A stretch of DNA of 64,000 nucleotides. Source: Paenibacillus terricola. Lineage in GTDB: Bacteria > Bacillota > Bacilli > Paenibacillales > Paenibacillaceae. The position numbers were made by a program, and so were the translations under genes. The stretch covers positions 806,001-870,000 of the forward strand of contig NZ_JACXZA010000001.1 of the NCBI RefSeq assembly GCF_014779765.1, in the 5' to 3' direction. Positions 18,954 to 29,306 of this stretch are shown here, one piece after another. How positions within the stretch are numbered: the first letter of the stretch is position 1; every line of letters starts with the position of its first letter. The notes under the pieces were generated by a model, which saw only the letters and a program-made list of their open reading frames with translations, had not been told where the DNA came from and made no database searches.

Positions 18954-20270
18954 ATGGATTTGTTCAGCTACGCGGACGAGCAGACGCCGCGCGCGAGACT
19001 GCTCGCGGATCGGATGCGGCCGGAAACGCTCGACGATTATATCGGACAAGAGCATATCATTGGCCCAGGCAAGCTGCTTCGGCGGGCGATAGAAGGAGAC
19101 CGGATCTCATCGATTTTGTTATATGGACCGCCGGGCTGCGGGAAGACGACGTTGGCGCACATTATTTCGAAACGGACAGAAGCCGATTTCGTAAAGCTGA
19201 ACGCCGTTGATGCATCGGTTAAAGATGTACGCGACGTTATTGATAAAGCGAAGACAGCTAAGATGATGTATGGTCGGAAGACGATTCTATTCCTTGACGA
19301 GGTGCACCGCTTCAACTCGTCCAGACAGGACGCGCTGCTGCCGGCTGTGGAGCAGGGCATTATTATTTTTATTGGCGCAACGACGGAGAATCCTTACCAC
19401 TATGTGAATGGGGCGTTGCTGTCACGTTCGACCTTGTTCCAGCTGGAACCGCTCACGAAGGAGCATGCGCGGGAAGCGATGCAGCGAGCGGTTGCCGATG
19501 AGCAGCGTGGTCTTGGGTTTATGAAGCTGGCAATCGATGAGGAAGCGCTCGAGCATATCGCTCAGACAGCGGGTGGAGACATTCGGCGGGCGCTTAATGC
19601 ATTGGAGATTGCAGCCGTTACAACACCGTCCGAACCTGACGGCTCCGTGCATGTGACGCTTGATGTGGCCCAAGAATCGGTGCGAAAGCCGCTTGCGAAG
19701 GCAGATGAGTCAACGCAGTATGATGTGCTGTCGGCTTTTCATAAGAGTGTACGCGGCTCCAGCGATGCTGCCTTGTTCTGGTTCTTGTATGCGGTCGAGA
19801 AGCTGGGGATGGAGCCAATGGTGTTCATCCGACGTCTCATCGTTGCCTGCAGCGAGGACATCGGTCTTGCCAATCCGCAGGCGATGGTACAAGCGACGAC
19901 TGCGCTGGAGGCTTATCGCAAGATCGGCTGGCCGGAGGCGAAGTATAATATTGCCCAGGCAATTTTGTTTGCAGTCGAGAGTCCGAAGTCAAACGCAACA
20001 GCTGTGGCGATCGGTAAGGTAATGGATACAATAGAGCAGACCGGCACGATGGAGGTGCCGCTCCATCTGCGTGATGCGCATTACAAGGGCGCTGTGAAGC
20101 TGGGCCATGTCGGCTATCAATATCCGCATGATTTTCCCGGCCATTATGTAATTCAACAATACTTGCCGGACGGAATGCGCGAACGCGCCTTCTACGAGGC
20201 GACCGAGCAGGGGATGGAGGACAAGATCCGCCAGAACCAGCTGCGCAGACGAAGCCGATCGAAGGGATAA
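18954..20270 (+). CDS. rarA: Replication-associated recombination ATPase RarA (MgsA)
   Basis: 438 residues, AAA+ clamp-loader-like ATPase that acts at stalled forks and DNA gaps. Walker A GPPGCGKTT at residues 58-66, Walker B ILFLDEVHRF near 118-127, sensor region IGATTENPY, and the conserved C-terminal MgsA tetramerisation region (SDAALFWFLYAVEKLG onward). Starts at ATG with AAGGAGCGACGGGGA upstream. Single gene, ended by a bidirectional terminator shared with the convergent kinase gene. Confidence 0.96.
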   Translation: MDLFSYADEQTPRARLLADRMRPETLDDYIGQEHIIGPGKLLRRAIEGDRISSILLYGPPGCGKTTLAHIISKRTEADFVKLNAVDASVKDVRDVIDKAKTAKMMYGRKTILFLDEVHRFNSSRQDALLPAVEQGIIIFIGATTENPYHYVNGALLSRSTLFQLEPLTKEHAREAMQRAVADEQRGLGFMKLAIDEEALEHIAQTAGGDIRRALNALEIAAVTTPSEPDGSVHVTLDVAQESVRKPLAKADESTQYDVLSAFHKSVRGSSDAALFWFLYAVEKLGMEPMVFIRRLIVACSEDIGLANPQAMVQATTALEAYRKIGWPEAKYNIAQAILFAVESPKSNATAVAIGKVMDTIEQTGTMEVPLHLRDAHYKGAVKLGHVGYQYPHDFPGHYVIQQYLPDGMRERAFYEATEQGMEDKIRQNQLRRRSRSKG

Positions 20271-20294
20271 CGAAACACGCGAGTGTACACAAGG

Positions 20295-20339
20295 AAAAAG
20301 CCAATAGAAGTCCGCGCGTTGCGGCTCCTATTGGCTTTT
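20295..20339. terminator. Bidirectional terminator between rarA and the sensor kinase
   Basis: AAAAAGCCAATAG and CTATTGGCTTTT form a stem with A and T runs on both sides, serving the two convergent genes. Confidence 0.85.
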
Positions 20340-20354
20340 CTTGTCCAACACCTA

Positions 20355-21665
20355 TCACAGCGTAATCCGAATCAATACGCTCTCATCTTCATATTGGGAT
20401 CGAATATGGCCTTCATACTTGTCCACGGTGCGCTTAATGATCATAAGTCCGTTCCCTCTTAGCACTGTCTCCTTCGACTTGGTTGTGTAATTGTGTTGGA
20501 ACCAATTTCTCTGATCCTTCGCTGTAAGCAGAGTAGGGTTCTGCACTGCGAATAAATAATCAGAACCAACTGTTTTACACATAACATGGATACTCTTCGG
20601 CAGGTCACCTTCATACGTCCCCACGGCTTCAATGGCATTATCGAGCAGATTGGAAAAAATCTTCACAAGATCCATCGACGACACACGGCTGAAATTACTT
20701 TCGTCAATATCGAACGTCATCTCCATATTTAACGTCTGCGCTTGCTGCCATTTGGTCTGAAACAGCACCATCAGGACAGGGTTCTTAATTCGAGTTGATA
20801 GATCAAGCGTCCGAGTGTCGATGGAAATCTGTTTTAAATATTCATTCGTTCGGTCGTACATTTTCATATCCATGAGTCCCCGCAGCACATGCAGATGGTT
20901 CATCAGGTCATGCCGCCCCGCTTTGATGGACTGCAATATCTTGCTCATCTCTGAGATGTACATAGTTTCCGATTCAACGAGGTCATGTTTGAGGCTCGAA
21001 CGGTACCAGCGATGGAATGTATAAATTACACTGAGCAGCAGTGCAACAAACAAAATATCAACCAGAAGAATGAGCCGGTTGCTGTTCACGACCTCATGCC
21101 CGATGACTTGCAGATGGTTCATATCGACATCGATTGCAACGACGCCCAATTGCTTACCTGCATCATTATAAAAGGGTACGCCGATCGAAATATACAGCCC
21201 ATGGTTCGGGTCGTTAATAACGTTGGTATAATACGATTGCCCATGTTTCGCCTTATCTACTTGCTTGGGCGGGACCGTGCAAGGGATTCCCATGATGCGA
21301 TCGTTCACTCCAGGGGGCATGGAGGCTACCAAAACCTTGGCAACATCAGTTTCATCGAATGCCAAGGTGTAGACATATAGTGCATTGATTCTGGTGCGGA
21401 ATTCCGCCAGGTATTGTTTAATCATGTCGTGGTTGTAGTCGTACTGCCGATCTGTGAGCACTTGCTCGTAAGTGAGCTTGTCCAAACCGTCAGCCATTGT
21501 TTCAGCCATAATGATGTACTGCTCAGCGAGTGTTATTTGAGATGCCTTTTCCGTCGTGTAATGAGAGAGCATGATTTTCAAATAAGTAAGTAAGCCTAGA
21601 ATAAGCACGGTGATCAAAATAAAAAATGCGATTTTTCTTTTCGGATTGTAGCGATAAGATCTCAT
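20355..21665 (-). CDS. Orphan sensor histidine kinase, SpoB/AgrC-type phosphoacceptor
   Basis: 436 residues. Two membrane segments (about 11-31 and 197-217) flank an extracytoplasmic domain that resembles a single-CACHE/PAS sensor (GLYISIGVPFYNDAGKQLGVVAIDVD). The cytoplasmic part has the H-box RHDLMNHLHVLRG with His252, N-box NLLDNAIEAV with Asn343, and G-box RGNGLMIIKR. The RHDLxNH type of H-box is typical of SpoB/CitA/AgrC-like kinases. No response regulator is next to it; the upstream gene is the divergent mntH. The ligand is unknown. Start ATG behind GAAAGGATC. Confidence 0.9.
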   Translation of the reverse strand: MRSYRYNPKRKIAFFILITVLILGLLTYLKIMLSHYTTEKASQITLAEQYIIMAETMADGLDKLTYEQVLTDRQYDYNHDMIKQYLAEFRTRINALYVYTLAFDETDVAKVLVASMPPGVNDRIMGIPCTVPPKQVDKAKHGQSYYTNVINDPNHGLYISIGVPFYNDAGKQLGVVAIDVDMNHLQVIGHEVVNSNRLILLVDILFVALLLSVIYTFHRWYRSSLKHDLVESETMYISEMSKILQSIKAGRHDLMNHLHVLRGLMDMKMYDRTNEYLKQISIDTRTLDLSTRIKNPVLMVLFQTKWQQAQTLNMEMTFDIDESNFSRVSSMDLVKIFSNLLDNAIEAVGTYEGDLPKSIHVMCKTVGSDYLFAVQNPTLLTAKDQRNWFQHNYTTKSKETVLRGNGLMIIKRTVDKYEGHIRSQYEDESVLIRITL

Positions 21666-21925
21666 TACTTGATCCTTTCAAGATGTATCATAGTTACTAT
21701 TGATACGAATTAATAGCAGTGGGTCAACTATGATTTTACCAAGGAAGTCGAACTTCAGGAATTCATTTATAGTAATTATATCCACTTTTATATAAAAATT
21801 TTAAATACAACCAGTTGGCGTTCACAATTATGTACGGATTCACTTGATTTCTACTTGTCTGAATATTTCAAGCTTAACACGATCTATGGACAAGCATTTG
21901 TAAACATTTTACATAAAAGTTGCAC

Positions 21926-21953
21926 TTGACAAACTTTTTTGGTCGGATACAAT
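21926..21953 (+). promoter_or_regulatory. Sigma-A-type promoter of mntH
   Basis: Consensus TTGACA at 21926-21931 and TACAAT at 21948-21953 with a 16-bp spacer. The predicted start near 21960 leaves a ~120-base leader before mntH. Confidence 0.65.
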
Positions 21954-21967
21954 GAGGGTAGGCACAC

Positions 21968-21978
21968 TTCCTAAGGAA
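21968..21978. promoter_or_regulatory. Candidate MntR operator for mntH
   Basis: The inverted repeat TTCCT-A-AGGAA, within CACTTCCTAAGGAAGCAA, resembles the known Bacillus MntR box (TTTGCCTTAAGGAAAC). It lies just after the predicted transcription start, a repressor position. Manganese-dependent repression of mntH by MntR is known in Bacillus; its application here is inference. Confidence 0.5.
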
Positions 21979-22078
21979 GCAACATATCGTGATGACATAC
22001 ATCCCTTTTTTTAGCGGAAAAGTTGACCGAGTGCAAAACCGTTTACCTAGTACAATTTTATTAAAGAGGTGAGTCGAC

Positions 22079-23434
22079 ATGGGAGAAGAAACCGGATTGG
22101 CTATGCATAATCAAGGGTGGAAACAAGAGAGGGCGAATGTTAGTCTGCCCGAGGTCCACCAATCGTTAAAAATACCGAAGACAGGTTCTTGGTTCCGAAA
22201 GTTTCTTGCGTTTGCCGGTCCTGGCTATCTGGTCGCGGTCGGCTATATGGATCCCGGCAACTGGGCGACCGATATCGCCGGCGGATCGATGTTTGGCTAT
22301 TCATTGCTATTCGTCATTCTGCTGTCGAACATTATGGCAATGCTTCTGCAGAGTCTAGCGGGTAAGCTTGGCATCGTAACGGGGCGGGATTTAGCACAGG
22401 CGTGCCGCGACCATTACAGCAAGCCCGTGTCCATGGCGTTGTGGGTGCTATGTGAGCTAGCAATCGCAGCCTGCGATTTGGCTGAGGTGCTTGGCACTGC
22501 GATCGCGCTCAATCTATTGTTCGGCATTCCGATTATATATGGCGTTATTATTACAGTGCTTGATGTATTCATCGTGCTGCTGTTGCAAAATAAAGGCTTC
22601 CGATACATCGAAGCGCTTGTCATCACGTTAATTGGAACGATCGGTGTCTGCTTCCTGATCGAAATTATATGGGCGAAGCCGGACGCCGGCGGCGTGCTTG
22701 CCGGATTCGCGCCGAGTATGGAGCTGTTCCGCAATCCTGAGATGCTCTATATTGGCATCGGCATTCTAGGTGCAACCGTGATGCCGCACAATCTGTATCT
22801 GCACTCGTCAATCGTACAAACGCGTCAGATCGAACAGACACCAAAGGGCAAACGACAAGCGATTCGCTTCGCTACAGCGGATTCGACTATTGCGCTGACG
22901 CTCGCATTATTCATTAACGCGGCGATTCTGATCATCGCTGCTGCAACGTTCCATACGACAGGCAACACGGCCATTGCTGAAATCGGCGATGCGTATCATA
23001 TGCTTGCGCCGCTGCTCGGCACAGGAGCAGCAAGCGTATTGTTTGGTATAGCGCTGCTCGCAGCTGGCCAGAATGCTACATTGACTGGAACGCTTGCAGG
23101 CCAGATCGTCATGGAAGGCTTCCTGAACATCCGTCTTCCCGCATGGCTGCGCAGATTGATCACACGTCTCATCGCCGTAGTGCCAGCTATCATCGTGCTT
23201 GCCATTGTAGGCGACTCCGGAACAGCTGATCTGCTCATTCTGAGCCAAGTCATTTTGTCTTTGCAGCTGTCATTTGCAGTCATCCCGCTCGTGAAGTTCA
23301 CCAGCGACAAAACGAAGATGGGCGAGTTCGCCAATCGGTTATGGATGAATATAACGGCATGGACGGTAGCAGCCATCATCGCCGGATTGAATATTTACTT
23401 GCTGTACCAGACGTTCGCGGATTGGTTCAGCTAA
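22079..23434 (+). CDS. mntH: NRAMP-family Mn(II)/H+ symporter
   Basis: 451 residues, about eleven membrane helices. Imports manganese (and some other divalent metals) with protons. The metal-binding unwound helix 1 shows DPGN (residues 58-61) and helix 6 shows MPHN (235-238), both intact and diagnostic. Start ATG behind AAAGAGGTGAG. The operator-like repeat in the leader suggests manganese-dependent repression. It is monocistronic, closed by a terminator. Confidence 0.95.
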   Translation: MGEETGLAMHNQGWKQERANVSLPEVHQSLKIPKTGSWFRKFLAFAGPGYLVAVGYMDPGNWATDIAGGSMFGYSLLFVILLSNIMAMLLQSLAGKLGIVTGRDLAQACRDHYSKPVSMALWVLCELAIAACDLAEVLGTAIALNLLFGIPIIYGVIITVLDVFIVLLLQNKGFRYIEALVITLIGTIGVCFLIEIIWAKPDAGGVLAGFAPSMELFRNPEMLYIGIGILGATVMPHNLYLHSSIVQTRQIEQTPKGKRQAIRFATADSTIALTLALFINAAILIIAAATFHTTGNTAIAEIGDAYHMLAPLLGTGAASVLFGIALLAAGQNATLTGTLAGQIVMEGFLNIRLPAWLRRLITRLIAVVPAIIVLAIVGDSGTADLLILSQVILSLQLSFAVIPLVKFTSDKTKMGEFANRLWMNITAWTVAAIIAGLNIYLLYQTFADWFS

Positions 23435-23442
23435 AGACAATG

Positions 23443-23491
23443 AGCCGTATGCTTGCCTGATTTGGGCGATGCATACGGCTTTGAAGTTTTT
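23443..23491 (+). terminator. Intrinsic terminator after mntH
   Basis: AGCCGTATGC (23443-23452) pairs with GCATACGGCT (23471-23480), followed by TTGAAGTTTTT. Confidence 0.8.
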
Positions 23492-23507
23492 GTAGAGGTG
23501 CTGTCAA

Positions 23508-23627
23508 ATGTTCTATTCTGCAATGAGCGGCAGAATGATTGCGAATGATTGGCATAAGACAGGATCCTGCTTGAATAAAGTGGAATACGGAGCGATTAAA
23601 GCCGATAACGGTACGGAGATCATTTGA
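23508..23627 (+). CDS. Candidate small protein (39 residues)
   Basis: An ATG-started frame of 39 codons (MFYSAMSGRM...TEII) follows the mntH terminator, with a credible ribosome binding site AGAGGTG ending 7 bases upstream. It has no signal peptide or membrane segment. Not recognised. Its location between mntH and a CorC-like gene would fit a small metal-response protein, but this is speculation; it could be a chance frame. The rest of this 333-bp gap holds only the terminator and an AT-rich stretch. Confidence 0.3.
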   Translation: MFYSAMSGRMIANDWHKTGSCLNKVEYGAIKADNGTEII

Positions 23628-23767
23628 CGCTGCTGTTATCTATCGAATAAGCTAATAGTGAATAATTGGAAATTTTTTTCGTTTATCCGTCTAAATAAAG
23701 GAGGTGCACCTGCCATTGCATCGTCCGTTTCCTATGAGGCGAACGGCGTGCGGTAGGCAGGGATTGG

Positions 23768-25117
23768 TTGAGCAGCGACCCGTTACCGTTAACACTGAAG
23801 CTGGTACTGATTTTGTTGTTGGTCTGTATGAACGGTTTTTTCGTCTCGGCAGAATTTGCAATGGTGAAGGTGAGAAGCAGCCGCATCGATTCGCTTGTAT
23901 CGGGTGGACATAAGCGGGCGAGGTTTGCCTCCCGCTTAACGAACAATCTCGATGGTTTCCTGTCGGCCTGTCAGCTTGGCATTACACTTTCATCACTTGG
24001 CCTTGGCTGGATCGGCGAGCCTGCTATTGCAAGCCTGTTAGAGAGGTGGTTTACACAGTTCGGATTAAGAAGCGAGGTGCTGACGCATACGATCGCTTTT
24101 GTTATCGCCTTCACCTTCATTACAGTTCTTCATATTGTGCTCGGAGAGCTGGCCCCGAAGACGATAGCGATACGCAATTCCGAGCGTATTACACTGTTAA
24201 CCGCCGCGCCGCTCGTACTCTTCCACCGAATCATGTATCCCTTCATTTGGGTGCTTAATGGAATGGCGAATCGTCTGCTGAAGCTGGTCGGCATCGAGCC
24301 TGCTTCCGAACAGGAATCAGCCCATACGGAAGAGGAAATACGCATTCTCGTCAAAGAAAGCCATAAGAATGGTCTCATTGATAATACGGAATTGACGCTA
24401 ATGGACAATATATTCGAATTCGCGGAAACGAATGCTCGCGAGATTATGATTCCGCGTACGGAAATGATCTGTCTCTATGCTAATCAATCGTTCGAAGACA
24501 ATAAGGCGATTGCGCTTGATGAGATGCATACACGTTACCCAGTATGTGACGGCGACAAGGACAATATTATCGGCTTCGTCCATATTAAAGATATATTGAA
24601 GGTTTCCTCGCAAAATTTGAAAGACATCCGTTTGATCACCCGCCCGATGACAACGGTCCCTGAGTCGATGCAGATTAGTACGCTGCTTAAGCTTATGCAG
24701 AAGCGGCGGACGCAGATCGCGATTCTTATTGATGAGTATGGCGGCACATCGGGTCTCGTTACTCTTGAGGATATTATGGAAGAAATCGTTGGCGAAATTC
24801 AGGACGAATTCGACGAGGAGCGACCCGAGGTCGAGAAGAGGGACGACCATACGCATTCCATCAGCGGAATGATGTTGATCGAGGAAGTAAACAGCTACTT
24901 CGGTCTCGATATTGAAACCGATGATTATGATACAATCGGCGGCTGGCTGTACTCACAGATTGAGATTCCTCCCAAACCTAACCAGCGTGTACAAGCCGAT
25001 CATGATTTTGAATTCGTAGTAGAAGAAACCGACCATCTGCGCATCTCCCGCATAACTGTACGCAAGCAACAGCAAGGAGAGCAGGAGGAAACAAAGCTTG
25101 AAGTCGAGAACGGATAG
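23768..25117 (+). CDS. CNNM/CorC (HlyC) family transporter with CBS pair
   Basis: 449 residues. N-terminal DUF21/CNNM membrane domain (LVLILLLVCMNGFFVSAEFAMVKVR...), a cytoplasmic CBS pair (around IMIPRTEMICLYANQSFED and MTTVPESMQISTLLKLMQ), and a C-terminal CorC/HlyC domain (DDYDTIGGWLYSQIE). Members of the family move or sense Mg2+/Co2+; older annotations say hemolysin. The start is TTG at 23768, because the frame is closed by a stop at 23735 and no other start lies between. A stronger AAAGGAGGTG at 23697-23706 serves a different frame, so initiation is not fully settled. Confidence 0.88.
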   Translation: MSSDPLPLTLKLVLILLLVCMNGFFVSAEFAMVKVRSSRIDSLVSGGHKRARFASRLTNNLDGFLSACQLGITLSSLGLGWIGEPAIASLLERWFTQFGLRSEVLTHTIAFVIAFTFITVLHIVLGELAPKTIAIRNSERITLLTAAPLVLFHRIMYPFIWVLNGMANRLLKLVGIEPASEQESAHTEEEIRILVKESHKNGLIDNTELTLMDNIFEFAETNAREIMIPRTEMICLYANQSFEDNKAIALDEMHTRYPVCDGDKDNIIGFVHIKDILKVSSQNLKDIRLITRPMTTVPESMQISTLLKLMQKRRTQIAILIDEYGGTSGLVTLEDIMEEIVGEIQDEFDEERPEVEKRDDHTHSISGMMLIEEVNSYFGLDIETDDYDTIGGWLYSQIEIPPKPNQRVQADHDFEFVVEETDHLRISRITVRKQQQGEQEETKLEVENG

Positions 25118-25134
25118 AGCACTCATACGATAAC

Positions 25135-25192
25135 AAACAACAAGCCGTCAACGGCAGGATATCCTGCTGCTGACGGCTTGTTGTTTTGTTTG
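25135..25192 (+). terminator. Intrinsic terminator after the CorC-like gene
   Basis: AACAAGCCGTCA and TGACGGCTTGTT form a perfect stem around an inner palindrome GCAGGATATCCTGC, followed by TTTTGTTT. The remaining gap to mnmA (25193-25476) holds two short repeat elements and no recognisable gene. Confidence 0.88.
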
Positions 25193-25403
25193 TAACACGA
25201 TCACGCTCGTATATGGTGCAGTTTATCGTAGTCCCATCAACGGGCGGTGACAGCTGTGTACGATCGAACAAAGCATGCAGACGAAATAACGTATCTAGAC
25301 CGAATATACCAACAGCTTTGCCGCAAGGCGGCAAGAGCGGGCACACGAACCCAATTATCAAGGATGCGTCCTTGTGAGGAGTCCAGAGGTCACACGACCT
25401 TTG

Positions 25404-25446
25404 GGGCCTCCCTTGCAGGGAGGGTTTGGGTGGGTAGAAAAATTGG
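25404..25446 (+). repeat. Short copy of the interspersed hairpin repeat family
   Basis: GGCCTCCCTTGCAGGGAGG hairpin followed by a GTTTGGGTGGGTAGAAA tail. The same end is found in the copies at 29.7 kb and 44.6-45.3 kb. Only the 3' end of the element is present here. Confidence 0.8.
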
Positions 25447-25455
25447 TATTAAGGT

Positions 25456-26628
<1,173 letters not shown>

Positions 26629-26846
26629 TTAATGAATGTATTGTAACATGGCGTTCGTTCTTTTTCATCTTATCTGATGGATCGGTGTTTTTCCGCTTAC
26701 TTTTTTCAAGAGAAAGACACGATATTGCTACACGAAGCGGTAACATTGTGCTAACATATATATGATATGGGAATACCATGATTTAAATAGACGAATCAAA
26801 TGGTCTTTTATCGACCCAATAGATGCATGGAATGAGGTGCCGTTTT

Positions 26847-27266
26847 TTGAAAATTTCGACGAAGGGCCGTTATGGGCTAACGATTATGATGGAGCTTGCG
26901 GCGAAGTTTGGTGAAGGACCGATTTCGCTCAAGAGCATCGCTGAGAAAAATCAGCTTTCGGAGCACTACTTGGAGCAGCTTATTGCACCGCTTCGCAACG
27001 CAGGTCTTGTAAAAAGTGTGCGTGGTGCATATGGCGGTTATATCCTAGCCAAAGCATCCGATCAGATTACTGCAGGCGACGTCATTCGCGTGCTTGAAGG
27101 GCCGATCTCGCCGGTTGATTTTACGGAAGAAGACGATCCTGCTAAGCGTGACCTCTGGCTTCGCATTCGCGACAGCATTGCTAGCGTACTTGACTCGACC
27201 ACGCTGGCAGACTTGATTGCCTTCAAGGAAGAGGGACAAATCGACAACTACATGTTCTACATCTAG
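26847..27266 (+). CDS. cymR: Rrf2-family regulator CymR (cysteine metabolism repressor)
   Basis: 139 residues. The N-terminus MKISTKGRYGLTIMMELA and the winged helix with LSEHYLEQLIAPLRNAGLVKS match the CymR type of Rrf2 regulator, and no iron-sulfur cysteine triad is present. In Bacillus CymR binds DNA with CysK and represses cysteine uptake and synthesis genes. TTG 26847 was chosen: it aligns with the usual MKIS start and has GAGGTG 7 bases upstream, whereas the in-frame ATG at 26823 would add eight residues upstream. It is followed by the cysteine desulfurase gene after 54 bp, so probably one operon. Confidence 0.93.
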   Translation: MKISTKGRYGLTIMMELAAKFGEGPISLKSIAEKNQLSEHYLEQLIAPLRNAGLVKSVRGAYGGYILAKASDQITAGDVIRVLEGPISPVDFTEEDDPAKRDLWLRIRDSIASVLDSTTLADLIAFKEEGQIDNYMFYI

Positions 27267-27320
27267 TTTAGTTAGATGGTTTGAGGCAGCACCGCAATGC
27301 GGTCAGCTAGGAATTGAGGA

Positions 27321-28472
27321 ATGAGTATGACCCAATATTACTTTGATCACGCCGCTACGACGCCGATGAGGCAAGAAGTCGCGGCAGCGATGCTCGCTGT
27401 GATGACGGAGGGCCCCGGCAATCCGTCAAGCATGCATCGTTATGGAAGAAACGCGCGCGGACATATGAATCGTGCACGCGATACCGTCGCTTCCTTCATC
27501 GGCGCGAAGCCTGCTGAGCTTACCTTTACATCCGGTGGAACGGAAAGCGATAATCTAGCCATCATTGGCGGAGCAAGAGCGATGAAGGCAAAGGGCAGAA
27601 ACCATATCATCACAAGTGCAGCAGAGCATCATGCGGTGCTTCATGCTTGTCAGTCCTTGCAATCCGAAGGGTTCGAGCTGACGGTCCTGCCTGTCGATTC
27701 AAGCGGACAATTGTCCGTTGATGACGTCCGAGACGCAATTACAGACCGCACAGCACTTGTGAGCGTGATGTATGCGAATAATGAAGTAGGCACGATCCAG
27801 CCGATTGCAGCGATTGGTGAGCTTGTGCGAGGGCATGGAGCTCTTTTTCACGTCGATGCGGTACAAGCGCTTGGATCCATTCCAATCCAGGTTCAGTCGC
27901 TTCCAGTCGATCTCATGAGTTTCTCCGCACACAAAATCAATGGCCCGCAAGGTGTCGGCGCATTATATATCGCATCGAACACTTCAATCAACCCGATTGC
28001 ACATGGCGGCTCGCAAGAGCGCAAGCGTCGGGCAGGTACGGAGAATGTGGCAGGAGCTGTTGGCTTTGCTGCTGCGGTTGAAGCGGCTGCGAAGGACATG
28101 GCTGCACATGCCGACCGCATGGAACAGCTTCGCGAACATTGGATCTCGCTTATGAATGCAGCGACGGATGGTCGCATCGCATTGAATGGTCATTTGACTT
28201 CGAGGCTTTCTCATATCGTGAATTTGAGCTTTATCGGCATTGATACCGAGACGATGCTGATGAACCTCGATATGGCAGGAATAGCTGCTTCCGGCGGCTC
28301 TGCCTGTACTTCAGGTTCGCTGGAACGGTCGCATGTCCTGATGGCGATGGGAGTAGTGGATGAACGTCTGATGTCGGCTGTACGATTCAGCTTCGGATTG
28401 GGGAATACTTTGGAGGAATTGAGCCAAGCGGCGCAATTAATTGAAACGATTGTCCGCCGTGTGCGTAAATAA
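27321..28472 (+). CDS. Cysteine desulfurase (IscS/YrvO type)
   Basis: 383 residues. PLP enzyme that takes sulfur from cysteine, giving alanine and an enzyme persulfide. The PLP lysine is Lys205 in SAHKINGPQG and the persulfide cysteine is Cys332 in SGGSACTSGS. The N-terminus YYFDHAATTPMRQEV is typical. The gene order cymR-desulfurase, with mnmA adjacent, matches Bacillus yrvO, the partner of MnmA in tRNA thiolation; that partnership is inferred here. Start ATG 27321, with a second in-frame ATG at 27327. Confidence 0.95.
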   Translation: MSMTQYYFDHAATTPMRQEVAAAMLAVMTEGPGNPSSMHRYGRNARGHMNRARDTVASFIGAKPAELTFTSGGTESDNLAIIGGARAMKAKGRNHIITSAAEHHAVLHACQSLQSEGFELTVLPVDSSGQLSVDDVRDAITDRTALVSVMYANNEVGTIQPIAAIGELVRGHGALFHVDAVQALGSIPIQVQSLPVDLMSFSAHKINGPQGVGALYIASNTSINPIAHGGSQERKRRAGTENVAGAVGFAAAVEAAAKDMAAHADRMEQLREHWISLMNAATDGRIALNGHLTSRLSHIVNLSFIGIDTETMLMNLDMAGIAASGGSACTSGSLERSHVLMAMGVVDERLMSAVRFSFGLGNTLEELSQAAQLIETIVRRVRK

Positions 28473-28493
28473 CTCTAAAGGGGCGTACCTGTT

Positions 28494-29045
28494 GTGATCA
28501 AACTGCAGCAGTTGATCGGCCTTCCGGTTGTCGATCTTCGTACAGGCAGACAAGCTGGCAAAGTGAAAGATGCCTGGTTCGATGACCAATGGTCCATGCA
28601 AGGCGTCTTACTGGAAGCAGGCAGATGGCTTTCCTCGAAGGATCGAATTGTTCATTGGAATCGCGTTGCGTCATGCGGCGAAGACGCGGTGCTGATCGAT
28701 AGTACGGAAGATATCGTCGTGAAGGACAAGAAGGCTGCAGGCCGCTGCTTTCAGACCGGACATCCCAGGCTGAAAGATTTACCAGTTGTAACAGTAGGTG
28801 GCACGCAACTAGGTCGATTATCAGATGTTTATTTTGAGCCAATTCAGGGTACACAAATAGTAGGGTATGAACTAACGGATGGATTTATATCGGACTTGCT
28901 TGAAGGCCGCAAGTGGCTGCGAGCGCCGAAGGAATCGGAAACCGTATTGCTCGGGGAAGATGCGATTATCGTTCCGGCGTGCTGTGAAGCGCAGCTCCTG
29001 CCGGTCGCGCCTTCCGATTCGGATATAGGGAGAAATGAAAGATGA
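28494..29045 (+). CDS. PRC-barrel domain protein (YrrD-like)
   Basis: 183 residues with two PRC-barrel-like repeats (IGLPVVDLRTGRQAGKVKDAWFD and LPVVTVGGTQLGRLSDVYFEP). It resembles Bacillus subtilis YrrD, which lies in the same neighbourhood upstream of alaS. Molecular role unknown; PRC barrels serve in RNA processing and photosynthetic complexes. GTG start behind AAAGGGGCG. Its stop overlaps the start of the next gene as ATGA, so the two are translationally coupled. Confidence 0.85.
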   Translation: MIKLQQLIGLPVVDLRTGRQAGKVKDAWFDDQWSMQGVLLEAGRWLSSKDRIVHWNRVASCGEDAVLIDSTEDIVVKDKKAAGRCFQTGHPRLKDLPVVTVGGTQLGRLSDVYFEPIQGTQIVGYELTDGFISDLLEGRKWLRAPKESETVLLGEDAIIVPACCEAQLLPVAPSDSDIGRNER

Positions 29046-29254
29046 TGAGATGTCCTAACTGTAATTCCAAAGACATCGGTAAAATCGGATCCCATCAGTT
29101 TTATTGCTGGGGCTGCTTCATCGAACTGACGGTCAACGGTGAGAAGATGTCGGTCTATCAGGTAGAAGAGGATGGCACGCTGAGCTCGCTCGATGACTTG
29201 TTCTTTGAGGAAGAAATTTCAGAAATTTCACAAATGCATGCAAACGGCTTATGA
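29042..29254 (+). CDS. Small zinc-ribbon protein
   Basis: 70 residues. Two cysteine pairs, CPNC near the N-terminus and CWGC about 18 residues later, form a probable four-cysteine zinc ribbon; the rest is acidic (DDLFFEEEISEISQ). It overlaps the PRC-barrel gene by 4 bases (ATGA), suggesting a functional link. Function not known. Followed by a strong terminator. Confidence 0.8.
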   Translation: MMRCPNCNSKDIGKIGSHQFYCWGCFIELTVNGEKMSVYQVEEDGTLSSLDDLFFEEEISEISQMHANGL

Positions 29255-29266
29255 TGCGTGTAACGT

Positions 29267-29297
29267 AACGGACGTCCAGAAGAGGACGTCCGTTTGC
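29267..29297 (+). terminator. Intrinsic terminator after the zinc-ribbon gene
   Basis: ACGGACGTCC, the loop AGAAGA and GGACGTCCGT form a perfect stem followed by TTGCGTTT. Confidence 0.75.
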
Positions 29298-29306
29298 GTT
29301 TCACCG

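Larger units (their letters stand above)
21666..22078. other. AT-rich divergent intergenic region
   Basis: 413 bp between the sensor kinase and mntH starts. The mntH promoter and probable MntR operator lie in the right third. The left part (21666-21920) is AT rich; no confident promoter for the kinase or open frame with a ribosome binding site was seen there. Confidence 0.6.

Noticed and set aside
22020-22060. Second promoter for mntH (TTGACC ... TACAAT)
   Set aside because: The spacer is about 22 bp, too long for a standard promoter.
23704-23913. 69-codon frame behind the strong AAAGGAGGTG before the CorC-like gene
   Set aside because: Apart from its first ~20 codons it overlaps the conserved membrane helices of the CorC-like protein in another frame and has no recognisable content. 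A frameshift joining the two was considered, but the TTG start at 23768 already gives a normal N-terminus.
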